This document shows, piece after piece, positions 21,287 through 32,990 of a stretch of 64,000 nt of DNA. Under the pieces are notes generated by a model that saw nothing but the letters and a program-made list of their open reading frames with translations, was not told the DNA's origin and did no database searches. A program made the position numbers and the translations under genes. The stretch covers positions 1,984,001 through 2,048,000 of the forward strand of contig NC_091272.1 of the NCBI RefSeq assembly GCF_042100115.1, read 5' to 3'. Position 1 is the stretch's first letter; the number at the start of each line of letters is the position of its first letter. The stretch comes from Alternaria dauci (lineage: Eukaryota > Ascomycota > Dothideomycetes > Pleosporales > Pleosporaceae).

Positions 21287-21609
21287 CTAGCCTCCTTGGC
21301 GAACAGACTTTTGTCCTGTGACTGTAGCAAGGTCTAGGTCGATCAAGAAGGCGTGCCAGGAAGGGTTGTCCTCGTCCTCGTTCACCATAAGGTTGTTCGG
21401 CGAGATATCGCATTGTAGCATGCCGGCCCGCGTATACAGCGACTCCTATCCTGCGATGCAGCCCTCTAGCGCAGCCAGAAGGCTAGCCCTGGAACTCGCC
21501 ATGTATATAGGCCTCCCATAGTCTCGGACAAGAACGCGGCGGTGCGCTCGCTCCGCTGATGCCCTTCTCCTTTTATGGGGGAGCTTGAACAAGTTCGCTT
21601 GCTAGGCGG
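21287..21609 (-). pseudogene. FunK1-type fungal protein kinase fragment
   Basis: Minus-strand reading shows AHRRVLVRDYGRPIY, SRASLLAALEGC, then MLQCDISPNNLM (catalytic-loop Asp and Asn) and AFLIDLDLA (DFG-equivalent). This order is characteristic of fungal FunK1 kinases. Upstream, PPSKRTCSSSP lies in another frame, so there is a frameshift near 21560-21590. A TAG at 21445-21447 interrupts the block before the catalytic loop, and the frame ends at 21287 without the usual C-lobe. Only about 110 residues of a much larger protein remain. It borders the transposon cluster and is probably a repeat-derived relic. Confidence 0.7.
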
Positions 21610-22478
21610 TAAGGTGGTCATTTAGGGAACATATAAAGAGCCTCTATTGTATTGTTTGGGTTGTGGATATCGTTCGGAATGGGCGCTGGTATAAAAGGAC
21701 TTGAATGCCGGTGGAGGTTTGTGTCGTTGGAGGGTCTGAGCCTCAAAGGGAGACTAACACGTGCTTGTGTGAAACGTTTCGGTTTCTGCGGACGAAAGTT
21801 ACAGTGCAGGGCGATTTAAGGGTAGAGCAATCCAATGGAGTGGTTGTGATGTGGGTTGTGTCAATCCCCTCACAAATGTTTGGTTGGCCTGGAAGAACGT
21901 CAGCACCCTACCGTGGCGCGGAAGCTCCACGTTCTAAAACCCACTCACCCCACTGCAGCCAGAACTCACCCTAACCATCACCACCGTTACGGCTAGCGTG
22001 ACCCTCCTGAGGCGCACATAAACATAAAGCGTAGAGCCTTTGTCGACTGCGCAGCGCTCAAACATCGTTGTTTCGCCTCATCGCACCAGGTTTGGGTCCA
22101 AGATCGGGCATGGCCGCAAGCGCCTGCAGTCAGCGTCTATTTACCCCGCCTTCGCCGTCACAAGCTCTTTCGTCCGCCAAACTCCAGCCGATGTTGCTCA
22201 GAACTCATCGGAGGGCGTTGGGCTGACTAGCAAGCCTATCGTTGGTTGACTCAGCAACATAGTCGCCATAACTAACGCTCCGGACCTCCTAACCTTCCCC
22301 TCTCTAAGGCTCGCCTTCTTCTCCCCACCGTCGATTCTCCCTAACTATCTCGCCTCAATCTTCACACGTGGCCCTTTGCCAAGCCGGCCAACGTACGCAG
22401 AGCGACTGCACCGAATTTGTCGTTGCCTCCACACCCAGCTCAACCGTTCCTGTATTTCGCCTCCGTCCACGGCTCGCC
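21610..22478. other. Intergenic DNA, no gene supported
   Basis: GC-normal sequence. Plus-strand frames at 21705-21974 and 22040-22249 show no domain and do not connect by plausible splicing to the downstream gene. CT-rich tracts near 22290-22350 could be promoter-proximal elements for the gene starting at 22479. Confidence 0.4.
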
Positions 22479-23777
22479 ATGGCAGCGTATATCAACCTTA
22501 GCTTGCAGGGTACGTTGCCATTACAATACAGTCATAAAAGGCCTGTGCTTCTCACGAAATACCAGGGACTGTCTATTTTGCTGCACATCGTTCTGCCGAA
22601 GATGGCGCCATGCTGCAATTGTATTCAAGCAGGCTTGTGGGCGTAGCAAGAGGTGCGTAGTACCATCATCGCCCGGCATGGACGGCGAAAAGCGCTCATA
22701 GACGTAGAATCCACCTTTGATGTTTTGTACTCGCAGGTTGCCCGAGATTGGCATCAGCAGGACGACCTCGTTACACCCTTTAACGACCGCCGATGGACTC
22801 ACGTTAGAGCGGTCTGGACCTTTGACCTTGATCGCGATATTCTGCGATTGGACCAGAGAGATCGCAACCTTTGGGTTCCTCTCAACCTTGTTCGCCAGCG
22901 TTCCATAACCATTTCCGATTTCGAGCCTTACGAACCACCGCCGACACTCGCCAAGCACGCCTTACAATCCGTCTACCCAGCGCCGTGCTGGAAAATGAGA
23001 CGCAAGGATATCGACCTGCAGCGCCTACAGCGGCGCAAGGCTTTCGTCTCCAGGATACTCGCCGACTTTGCGTTCCAGTGGAGGCATGTCCTCTGCGGTC
23101 GTTACAACAACTCTACGTTTCGAAGGCTTGCCAATGCTATCGTCAGGATTGTTACCCTGGACTTTACCGTCGAAGAAGCAACGCTCTCACGCCAGGGCAC
23201 TGGCGGCTTCCTGGTCTGGATAGACAACCTCCCAGAGTGGGGCTTTGCAAGTGGACACATTGTCAGGGTCGGTGGGACGTCCATCGTCATATGCCAGCAT
23301 GCTCCGCACGCGGTCACGCTGGTTCGAAAGGATTTCGCGAAGCAGATCCAGTCCACTCCTGGTTCGGCAGAAAAAAGTCTCACTTACCTCATACTCTCGG
23401 TGCGGGAGCTTATTCTGTATCGGATAAACAGCGAGCTCGAAAGATACACGGAACCCAAGCGTCTATTTGATGGGATGCATCCTCCTTCTGACGAAGCTAT
23501 CGAGCTCCTCCTCCAAGCCACGCAGACCAGCGCCTCTACGGCTCCTCTTCGCAAGCTCCCCGTTGAGCTACAGGATGCGATCCTTGACAAGGTATCAGCG
23601 GGACCAATTGAGAGCGCCAGGGTTGGCTGCTTACTTGACGCTGGGTCAGTTTTTACATGGAAGTGCGGCAACCGAAACATTGAAAGAGAAGAGGGCCGTC
23701 GGTCTAGAACGCCTTGGACTCCTGTGGAGTCGCATATTTGGTTCGGTGGCTACCCTAGTGGTATAGCATACAAGTAA
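22479..23777 (+). CDS. Conserved-looking hypothetical protein with F-box-like C-terminal motif
   Basis: The main exon is open from about 22645 to the TAA at 23775. The best gene model joins exon 22479-22509 (ATG in a strong GCCATGG context, coding MAAYINLSLQ) to 22708-23777. This uses donor GTACGT and an acceptor ending GTAG, a 198-bp intron, and gives 366 residues. Exon 1 is the weak part of the model; translation could also start inside the main exon. The sequence is evenly globular, with Trp/Arg-rich segments (WTHVRAVWTFDLDRDI, FAFQWRHVL). The motif RKLPVELQDAILDKVS at about residues 309-324 resembles the start of an F-box-like helix pair. It ends WFGGYPSGIAYK. There are no signal peptide, membrane segments or stops. 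I do not recognise a family and assign no function. Confidence 0.6.
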
Positions 23778-23995
23778 ACGTGTTCGAAACGCCCATTGTG
23801 AGATATCAATCTGATCTATTAATCTATCGCACAGTAGGAAGCTTGACGATTGCATTGACTATCGATGGATCGTGAGTCGTACTCCCTATATATCCCTTAC
23901 AAAACCGATAGAAAACCCGAAAGATCTCCATCCAACGATCATCCGATATGGGCGGTACGATATCCGTCACTCCCATTGACGACCCACCTGCTAGT

Positions 23996-24847
23996 CTACA
24001 CGAACGGCATGGGGTTATCCTTGATGTGTCGACCCCAGACTACAACGTTGTTGGCATCGTTGATGAGGTGCATCCGTCCCCCAATCCTGCTGAAATTGGA
24101 GTTTTCGTACTTGTAAAAATGCACATCCAACCCAATCTGAACCATTCCGTAGCAATTCTTGGAATCATTCCCATTTCCTTCGAGATGATCGTGGAGATGA
24201 TCTTCTGTGGATGCCCAAGCCTCTCCCGGCTTCTTGGATTCCACGAGCATGAACTCATATTGGTATAGGGTTCCGCCGGGCCTTTGAGAAACCTTAAAGA
24301 GGCAGAAGTCGGGGTGGGTGTTGACAGACACCGTCTCCTGGACGACAGAATATCCTTCGCTCGAGGGGAAGATGAAGCGAAGGATGTCTCCTATAGGCCT
24401 TCGGTAGATGTGTTCACCCGAGTCCGGTACCCTAACTAGAAGGTCGAGGGCGGCCTTGATGTTGATATCATCGAGGTATGTTTGAGGCGGAGGAGGGTTA
24501 GGGTTGATGAGGACTGCCCTCCCCGTTCTGCTGTTGTTCCTGGAGGGCATTGTTCAGTGTGGTTGGCAATGCATGCGCCATGCACCGTACGTACCATAGT
24601 GGCCAACTCTTTGTCGTGTCGAGGGTCCAAGTATCCTGTCCGATATTACTATCAGCGGCACGACCTTGGGAGCTGTTGACTGGTCTACGAGACGGGAATA
24701 ACGTACCCCTGCGCCATCTTGGAACCCGTTCGGGATTGCATAACTTGTCGTCCCTGCAACAGTATCGTGGTAATAGACTTGGCCAGCGGAGTTTGCGTAT
24801 TGGTTGATCCTCCCGCCTACCAAGGGTCCAAGGTAAGTAGTAGTCAT
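23996..24847 (-). CDS. Protein with WW-like segment and PD-(D/E)XK-like motif
   Basis: Minus-strand exons 24847-24707, 24635-24595 and 24539-23996 give 241 residues. The introns (71 and 55 bp) both have GTACGT donors, with acceptors GGACAG and CTCCAG. The ATG at 24847 is preferred over an in-frame extension because a TATATAA box lies about 120 bp upstream (near 24964-24974). Residues 22-39 (GQVYYHDTVAGTTSYAIP) resemble a degenerate WW domain lacking the first Trp. Residues 137-163 show P-D138, about 22 residues, then E161-S-K163 on a hydrophobic strand (YEFMLVESKK). That is the spacing of PD-(D/E)XK nuclease-like folds. Function is inferred only; it could equally be a noncatalytic fold relative. 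The gene is tail to tail with the 22479-23777 gene, separated by 218 bp. Confidence 0.65.
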
Positions 24848-25131
24848 GGTTCGGTTTTCACGCCCGGTGATTGGTAAACGATATGACAAAAGGTTTGAAT
24901 TGGATGGTAGGATATCCGCCTCGTGGTGGTTTAGACGACTCTGGTTTCTCGGGAATAAGTCTTGGTTATATAGCAATGGCCAATACGGCACAGTAAAATC
25001 TAGGCAAGGCGTCAAGCGAACGCTAACTGCTATAATGGGAAGAGGCGCTAGGTGATATGTCAAGGTATAGTTTAACTAACCGCGCGGTTCCATTTGGGGA
25101 TGCATCGCCGAATCACTGTTGTTCGACGGGG
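24848..25131. promoter_or_regulatory. Upstream region of the minus-strand gene, with TATA box
   Basis: On the minus strand, GCTATATAACC (about 24964-24974) lies 117-127 bp before the ATG at 24847. No other gene is present up to the foldback element. Confidence 0.4.
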
Positions 25132-25141
25132 GTGATGTGAA

Positions 25142-25267
25142 CAGTCCGCAACAAGCAAGCGATAGACAGATTGATTACCGCATTAGGCGTGACACGAGCC
25201 ACAATGTGGTCTTTTTACGCCTAATGCGGTAATCAATCTGTCTATCGCTTGCTTGTTGCGGACTGTA
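25142..25267. mobile_element. 126-bp foldback MITE with perfect 49-bp inverted arms
   Basis: Arms 25142-25190 and 25217-25265 are identical in inverted orientation (outer end CAGTCCGCAACAAGC) around a 26-bp loop. The element is bordered by GTGATGTGAA at 25132-25141 and 25268-25277, a 10-bp target duplication; two extra bases (TA) follow the right arm. Perfect arms and CA/TG content show recent insertion and no RIP. The 9-11 bp duplication suggests Mutator-like mobilisation, although hAT cannot be excluded. Confidence 0.8.
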
Positions 25268-25277
25268 GTGATGTGAA

Positions 25278-25590
25278 ACCGACGCGCCCATCTAAGCGCC
25301 TACCGTGTCCTTACCAAGACGGATCTAGCTAGCAGGATTCTTCTAAGGCCCAATTGGCCTTTTATAACCTTCGTGCAATAGTATTCGACGTTCGACTGTG
25401 CCGCTTGTGGCTAACAGTATTGACGGAGGGCGTTTCCGCTTTTGCGATAGCAGCCTAACCTATAACGGTAACAGCGATGGTAGAGACGCATGCGAAAGTT
25501 CCAAACTCTGCCTTGCATGAATTCTCTCACTGTCCGTCTTTCGTGCAAACCCTTAGGGGCTAGCAGTCCTAGCACGCCACTCATTATTAA
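25278..25590. other. Unique GC-normal spacer
   Basis: CA/TG-containing sequence with no frame above background and no repeat. It ends in a sharp switch to RIPed DNA near 25590. Confidence 0.45.
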
Positions 25591-26772
25591 GGATTTATAG
25601 TAGTATCTAGAGCGTAAAGAGGAGGGTAAGTTACTATATGAGGTAACTAAAAAGTAGGTACAGAATATTACTAGGTACTTCTACTATAGGATAGTTTATA
25701 TAAGTAGTTAAGATAATAATATCTATATAAATATATAGAAAGGCCTAGATATAATAAAGGTAATAAACTATAAGCTAAAGAAGTAGATACTACTACTAAG
25801 TACTACTAGACGCTAGGCCTTAAGGAAAGATAGAAGTAGTAGTATTACTAGATAGAAGTAATCCTTAAGCTATATAGGAATAGTATTACTACCTAGTAAG
25901 TGTACTTACTTAAGCTCTCTAGTTAAATATACTATTATAAATTAGGTATACTACTATATTATTATCTATAACTACAGGAAAGCTATCTATAGAGTAAGCT
26001 CCTAAATTTTTTTAAAAGAAACCTATTCGCTAGCCTATATAGAAGTACCGCCTCTTAATTTTAGATAGCTATAGGAGCTACATAACTAAGGGGTTTCTTA
26101 AGTACTATTACTAGAAGTAGATTATTATTACTATTTTAAGAGTTATTAATAATTAATTTAGTAAGGCTTATAAGGTAAGGCTTAACTTAATTAATTACCT
26201 TTTTAGGCTTAAAAACTACTTATATAGGCTTAGATCTTACCTTATTAGGTTAGTAGTACATCTAGAGATATTAGCTTAACTTAATTATTAATAACTCTAC
26301 GCTTAGGGTATATATATACTCTAACCTTACTTCTAAGTTTACTAATAGGATATAGCTAAATTTACTAAATTATTAAATACACTACCTAAACCTAATATAG
26401 CTACTAATAGTACGGACACGAATTATAGTACTATCGTAGCGTTAGCTACTATAGATATTATATCCTTATTTAAGACTATTATACGTATATTTAACTTAAT
26501 TTATAATATCTAAATACTAAGAGATATTAGTATATATCTAGTAGTATAAGGAAGTAAAGATCTATAGCTTATTAATTATTTATATTAAATTATTCTATAT
26601 CCTAAGAATTAATAATATTCGATAGCACCTATTTAGGAAACTAAAACCTTAGTTACCTAGGCCTTTCGTTTAAGGTAAGGTAGCTAATAATAAGTTTAGT
26701 ACTAGAGAAGCCTCTCCTTACAACCCTAGTAGAACTATAGTACTATATAGATTAATATATATTAATTTTACT
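25591..26772. other. RIPed AT-rich DNA of unknown origin
   Basis: No CA/TG over long runs and no alignable protein motif that I can read. It forms the target into which retrosequence copy B inserted. Confidence 0.45.
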
Positions 26773-27201
26773 ATATATATACCCTATTTAAATAATAAAC
26801 GTACTAGTAAAAGACGTAAGTATAACACTATTAAAAGACACTATAATAAATTATAGTAAAGGTTTATTTCCTAAATACTTATTTTTACTATATATAGCTA
26901 TATATAGTTTAATAATAGATAGGTTAAAACTAAAGCCCTAAACTTTAGGTAGTTCTAGAGAGTTATAGTAACGTTAGGGAGAAGAGGAGTTAAAGTAAAA
27001 GAGGAGTTAAAGTAGAAGAGGAGTTTTTTAGTTAATAACTATAATTTATAGCTTACCTCTAGGCTTATAACTATAGTACTTAAGGCTATAAAAATATTTA
27101 AGTAACTACTAGCTCTTTAAATTTCTATTTCTTAACTTCTACTTTAATACTCTATCCTAAAGCTTACCACTAAAGAGAAATACCTTCTTTAATAATATAA
27201 T

Positions 27202-27689
27202 TATTATAAGGTAATATAAAGGATCTCTCCTTAATATAAGTTATATAGTAAGAGACTATTAGGTAACTATATTAGAAGGTAAAGATTAATATAAGGTACT
27301 AATTAAGTAAGTTAGCCTCCTACTAAGAACTAGCCTCCTACTAAGAAAGGGAAGCTAATAGTATAAGGGAAGCTATATCCTCCTAAACCTCCCTTAGGAG
27401 TAAGTAATAGAAGGAAGCTAAGGAGGATAAGACCTAAGGTAATAAGTATAAGAATATATTAGATCTTATTATTATACTTATTATAGTTAACTTAAATAGT
27501 TTATCTCTTATATAGATTATTAACTAGTTATTCTATTATTTATAGAATTAGTAGTAATTATCTCTTAGTTATAATAATAACTCTTTTCTACCTAATTATT
27601 TTATATCTTACCTTATAGACTATTACCTAAGCCTAACTTACCTTAGTATAGACTAAGTTTAGAGAAGTATAGTAAAACCCTATATAATA
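27202..27689 (+). repeat. 5' LTR of Gypsy 1
   Basis: 488 bp, near-identical to the LTR at 48113-48600 apart from scattered RIP-type differences. It is related to the solo LTR at 8671-9146. The primer-binding region would start at 27690 but is too mutated to assign a tRNA. Confidence 0.85.
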
Positions 27690-30369
27690 CTTTAACTACC
27701 TTAGATATTAGTAGATATTTAAACTAATAGATCTACTTAATTAAGATTTAATATAGTATCCCTAAGAGTAGTATAGAATAATAGGGCTTAAGGTCTAGGA
27801 CCCTTAATACTAGTAGCTATACTAGTTAATAATAAGATACTTAATATATCTAACTTAGACTTAGAGGAGAACCTTAGTAATAGAGAGTTATAAAATCTTA
27901 AGTAATAGGCCCTTATTTAGGCTTAGTAGATAGCTAAGATATAGAATATAATTAATTAGCTTATAAGCTAGCTAATAGCTACCTTTAATAAATAACCTAT
28001 TTCTACTAAGAAACCTAAGATAGTATGACTAGAGAAATATAGTAGAGAATAAGAAAAACTATAAGTATTTCTTACTAATATTAACCTATACTATAAGTAT
28101 AATAAGGTACTTAATAACTAGGAAAAGATCTTTTTAGCTAGTATATATATAAAGGATAAGGCTTCTAACTAGATATAACCCTATATAGATAACTACCTAC
28201 TAGATATAGAATATATAGGTACTAAGGAAGGAACCTATACCTTATTTATAAGTTAGATAGAGTTTAAATAAGAGATAGGATATATCTTTAGAGAGGTAGA
28301 TACTTAGAACTAAGTAGAAAAGAAGATTACTTACCTAAGGTAGACTATATTAGTATTAGTTTATATAGTAGAATTTAAGTAACTATAAGTATAGATTAAT
28401 TAGGATAATATAGTACTTTAAATAGTATTTAAAGTAGGCCTTAAAGAAAATATTAAGGATAGTCTTATATACTATAATAAACCTAGAATATTATACACTC
28501 TAATTAAGTTAGCTATACATATAGATAATAGGCTTTAGGAATAGAATAACTAGAAGAAATACTTCTAACTTAACTTACTAAATATAAAGAAGTAATGTAG
28601 GAGGTATAATAAAGATAGTAATACTATTATAACTAGTAAGGTATAGGAAAAGGCTAAAGATAAAAGAACCTAAGGATAGAGATAAGATAGTCTCTCTAAG
28701 GAAGAACGCTAGAAGTATTATAATAATAAAGTATATCTCTAATATAGTAAAGTAGGACACTTTACCTAAGACTATAAAGAAGATTAGGTTAAATAAGTAG
28801 CTATTAAGATTAGAATAATTAGATAAGGTATACTATACTTAACTTAGATAGAGCTAGATAATAACCTAAGTAACTTAGACCTTTATAAAGAAGTAAGGTT
28901 AACTAATAAGGAAGCTTTTATAATTATCCTATAAATTAAGATAAGTAATAAGGTATTAGCTATAAATAAGCTAAAGGTAAAGGACTAGAAAGTTAAAGGT
29001 AAAGATATTCTAAAATATCTAGCTAACTAGTAATATTAGATATATAGAGATACTACGTACTACGCTAATAACTATAGGATTTAAAGTTAAATTATAATTA
29101 CTAGTAGAGACGCTAAAGTAATTAGATACTAAATAGTAATCTAATAAGCTTACTTTAAAGACTTAATAGTTAAGGGTAAGGCCTAAGAAATATCTAAAGA
29201 AGAAGAAGATACTAAGGAATATAAAAAAATATATTAATATAACTATAAAATTAATTACTAGTTCTATAAGGAAGATAAGGAGAAGTGTAGGATAGACTAA
29301 GATTAGTACTATTATCTAAGTCTCTAAGTAGATAAATATCTAGCTAATAACTACTATATCTATAAACTAAAGAAAGTAGAAATATATAAATAACTCCTTT
29401 AGATATAATATAAGAATAGATATAACTTCTATTATAAGTAGCTTAAGGAAGTATATAAGGTAGATAACTATTACTATTATACCTTAGTATTAAATATCTA
29501 TAAAGTTATAGATTATAAGATTTTTAAAGCTAAGAAGGGTTAACTAAGGAAGAGAATTACTAGGGAGGAGATTCCTTATTAGAATATTTATTAAAGCTTC
29601 TATTATAATAATAGGTACTTAATATACTATAGCTTAAAGAATAATATAGGCTACTTTTCTAAGTATAGGAAAAGTAAGTAGTTAAAAAACTAAGATACTA
29701 TTAGGGATAGAGTTATACTAATAAAGGTATACCTAAAAGGACCCTTAGGAAGGTATAGGATACTAATAGTTAGGTAAAGTAGTTACTTATAACTATATCT
29801 ATACTAGGTTAAGATATCTAAGTACTTATAAATAGTAGGGCTATAAGGATAATAATCTTACTTAGAGTAGTAGAGAGGTATAGGATACCTTACTAAGTTA
29901 AGAAAAAACTAGTACTAGTAGTACTAGCTAATAAAAAACCTATAGAATATAAAGGTAGTATAATAAGGTTAGAGATAAAACTAATAAAGCTATAGATAGT
30001 AAGTATTAAGTACCTTATAAATATTAATATTATAGATCTAAGAGGACTAGATATATTAATAAGTTATAACTAGCTAAATACCTATAACCCTACTTTTAAT
30101 TAGTAAATATAAATAATACTTAGAAGAGAATCTATATATAAAGTTACTAGAGTATATAGAAGAGTAAGCCTAAAGGACTAGAGCTTAACCTAAGATAGGA
30201 GGTTTAGTAAGATCTTACCTTATAAGATTATAAGAATTTATAAAAAAAACCCTTAAAGAGTAAGAGTTATATAAATAAGATAAGTTATAACTATAAAAGA
30301 AGGACCCTTACTACTAGAGATACTAAGAGAGTGTTAGACTAATAAGTTTAGAAAACTCTTTAAGGAAAA

Positions 30370-32990
30370 TAAAGCTATAGATTTAGTAGACTATTAGGAT
30401 TAGGATTATAAGATTATCTTAGATAAAGGGGTAAAGTTAAGCCTAAGACTAATATATCTTATATTACTTAAGTATAATACTAAGCTAAGGGATTATATCT
30501 AGAAGAATCTAAAGAAAGGATTTATCTAACTAGAATTAGGCCTAATAGCCTTACTTATCTTATTTATAAAGAAGCCTAATAGGAAGTAGTAACTATATAT
30601 TAACTTCTATAGATTAAATAGTATTACTTAAAAGAACTAATATCCTTTATTACTAATTATAGAGCTTATAGATTAACTCTAAGGAGCTAAGTAGTTTATA
30701 AAGTTTAATATTTAGAAGGGATTTTACTAAATTAGGATTAAGGAAGGATATAAATAGATAATAGCTTTTAAGATAAAATATAGACTATTTAAGTATATAG
30801 AAATACCTTTTAGGTTAATAAACGCCCTAGTAACGTTTTAGTTAGTTATTAATAACACGCTCTATAAGTACCTTAGGATCTTTTTTACAGCGTATATTAA
30901 TAATATACTAGTATACACTAGTAGGACGCTAGAAGAATATATAAAGTATATTAAGAAAGTGCTAAAGAAGCTTAAGGAATATAAGCTATACCTATAGCTA
31001 AGGAAGTGCGAATTCTATATAAAGGAAATAAAATACCTAGGCTTTATAATATCTATAGAGGGAGTAAAGATAAACCTAAAGAAGATAGTAGCTATATAGG
31101 AGTAGCTAACGCCTAAAATAGTTAAGGATATATAATCCTTCCTAGGATTTACTAACTACTACTAGAAGTTTATTAAGGATTACTTAAAGATTACTATACC
31201 CCTCTCTAAGATTATAAAGAAGGAAATTAGTTTTAAATAGGATAAGGAATACTAGGAGGCTTTTAATTAAATTAAGTAGATATTCCTTAAGGTACCTATA
31301 CTAGAGATATATAACCTAAAATAAGAAATGTAAGTTAAGACTAACGTATTAGATTATATACTTAGAGCTATATTATTATAGTAGTACCTAGATAAGAAGT
31401 AGAGACTAGTATTCTACTACTTAAGGAAGTTCTCTAGAGTAGAACTTAACTATAATATTTATAATAAGGAGCTACTAAGAGTAGTTAATTCCTTTAAATA
31501 GTAGGAAGTCTATTTATTAGGATAACTATACTAGATTAAGGTTTTTACTAATTACTAGAACTTAGTAATAGTTATAACTATAAAAAAACTTAACTAATAA
31601 TAAGTCTAATAGGCTAAGATACTAGCTTAGTTTAACTTTAAGATAATATACTATACTAGAATACTTAATAGAGCTATAGATACTCTAAGTAAGAGATCTA
31701 ATTTATATAAAGATAGTTATAAAGAACTATATAATACTATATTTAAGAAGATACCTAATAGTACTTTATATTATAACTAGCTAGAACTAGCTAAGATAGC
31801 TAAGGTAGCTAAGTAAGTAAAAATACTTTAGTAGTAATAGTAGTAGAGAGTAGCTAGCTAGTAGTTTAAGCCTAATAAAAATAGCTCTAATAAACTATTA
31901 TAAGATAAGTAAGAGTACTAAGATATAATTCGAGGTAATTAAATATATATACCTCTACACCTAAGATTAAATCTTATTAAGGAACTATATAAGTCCCTAG
32001 AATTTAGATATATATTACTAGAAGAGATAGTTAAACGTTTAGTAAAGGTATTTATAATACTATACTTATAAGTAAAGGTATAAGATATCCTAAGTAACTA
32101 TTTAGCTTATTACTAGAATAAGCCTAAGAGATATAAGCTTTATAGCCTATTATAACCCTTACTACTACTAATAAGACTATAGAGTAGCGTAATAATAGAC
32201 TTTATAGTAAAGCTCCTAAAATTATTAGAACTAGGATCTAGAAGATTATATAGTATAATCCTAGTTATTATATACTAATATATAAAAGGAGTAAAGTTTA
32301 TACCTACTAAAGAAACTATTATAGTAGAAGAATATATATATAAGGTTAATAAGGTACTAATATTAGAATATAGGATACCTAAAGAGTTTATTACTAATTA
32401 TAATAAACTATTTACTTCTAAGTATTAGAATATATTCCTAGTAAAGTTAGGTATAAAGAAGAAGCTATTAACTAGCTTTTACCCTAAAATAGATAGCTAG
32501 ATAGAATAAATAAACTAAATACTAGAATAGTATCTAAGAATATATACTAATAAGCTATAAGATAACTAGGTTAAACTCTTACTAATAGTATAACTAGCCT
32601 ATAATAGTACTAAGTCTATAATAATAAAGTACTTACTATACTATATAAACTATAGATATAAGCTAGTTACTTATTAAGATCTAAAGGATATAGAAAGTAT
32701 TATAGTAGGTATAGATAATAAAGCCTACTTAATATAAGAACTATATATAGAATTAAGTAAGAATATAGCTTATAGGAACCTTATAATAGCTAAGGTAGCT
32801 AATGAGTAAAGGATTAAGGGACTAACCTTTAAGAAAGGGGATAAAGTTTTCCTATTATAATAGAACTTAAAAACTAAATAACTAAGTAAGAAACTAGATA
32901 ACCTCTAAGTAAGACTATTTAAGGTTCTAAAGGAAATAGGTAAAGTAAATATAAACTCTAACTCCTACTAAGTATATATATCTACCCTAT
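30370..32990 (+). pseudogene. Gypsy 1 pol remnant (reverse transcriptase, RNase H, integrase)
   Basis: Plus-strand translation reads through many TAG/TAA stops but keeps family landmarks. These are an ILFIKKPNRK-like strand near 30560, the RT catalytic box as YINNILVY at 30893 (YIDDILVY after G>A), KCEFYIKEIKYLGFIIS just downstream, and an RNase H-like block ending ELNYNIYNKELL near 31450. An integrase/core-like region lies around 32050-32250. Stops sit where Trp and Gln are expected. The mutated catalytic Asp pair and the stops make it inactive. Confidence 0.8.

Noticed and set aside
22521..22958. 145-codon minus-strand frame
   Set aside because: Overlaps the plus-strand gene 22479-23777, whose frame is much longer; probably a shadow.
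18552..25277. Giant cargo-carrying Starship-type element
   Set aside because: No tyrosine-recombinase (DUF3435) captain gene or matching element boundaries are visible in the window.
28578..28760. 60-codon minus-strand hydrophobic frame
   Set aside because: Chance frame in RIPed Gypsy 1 sequence; the hydrophobicity comes from AT-rich codons.
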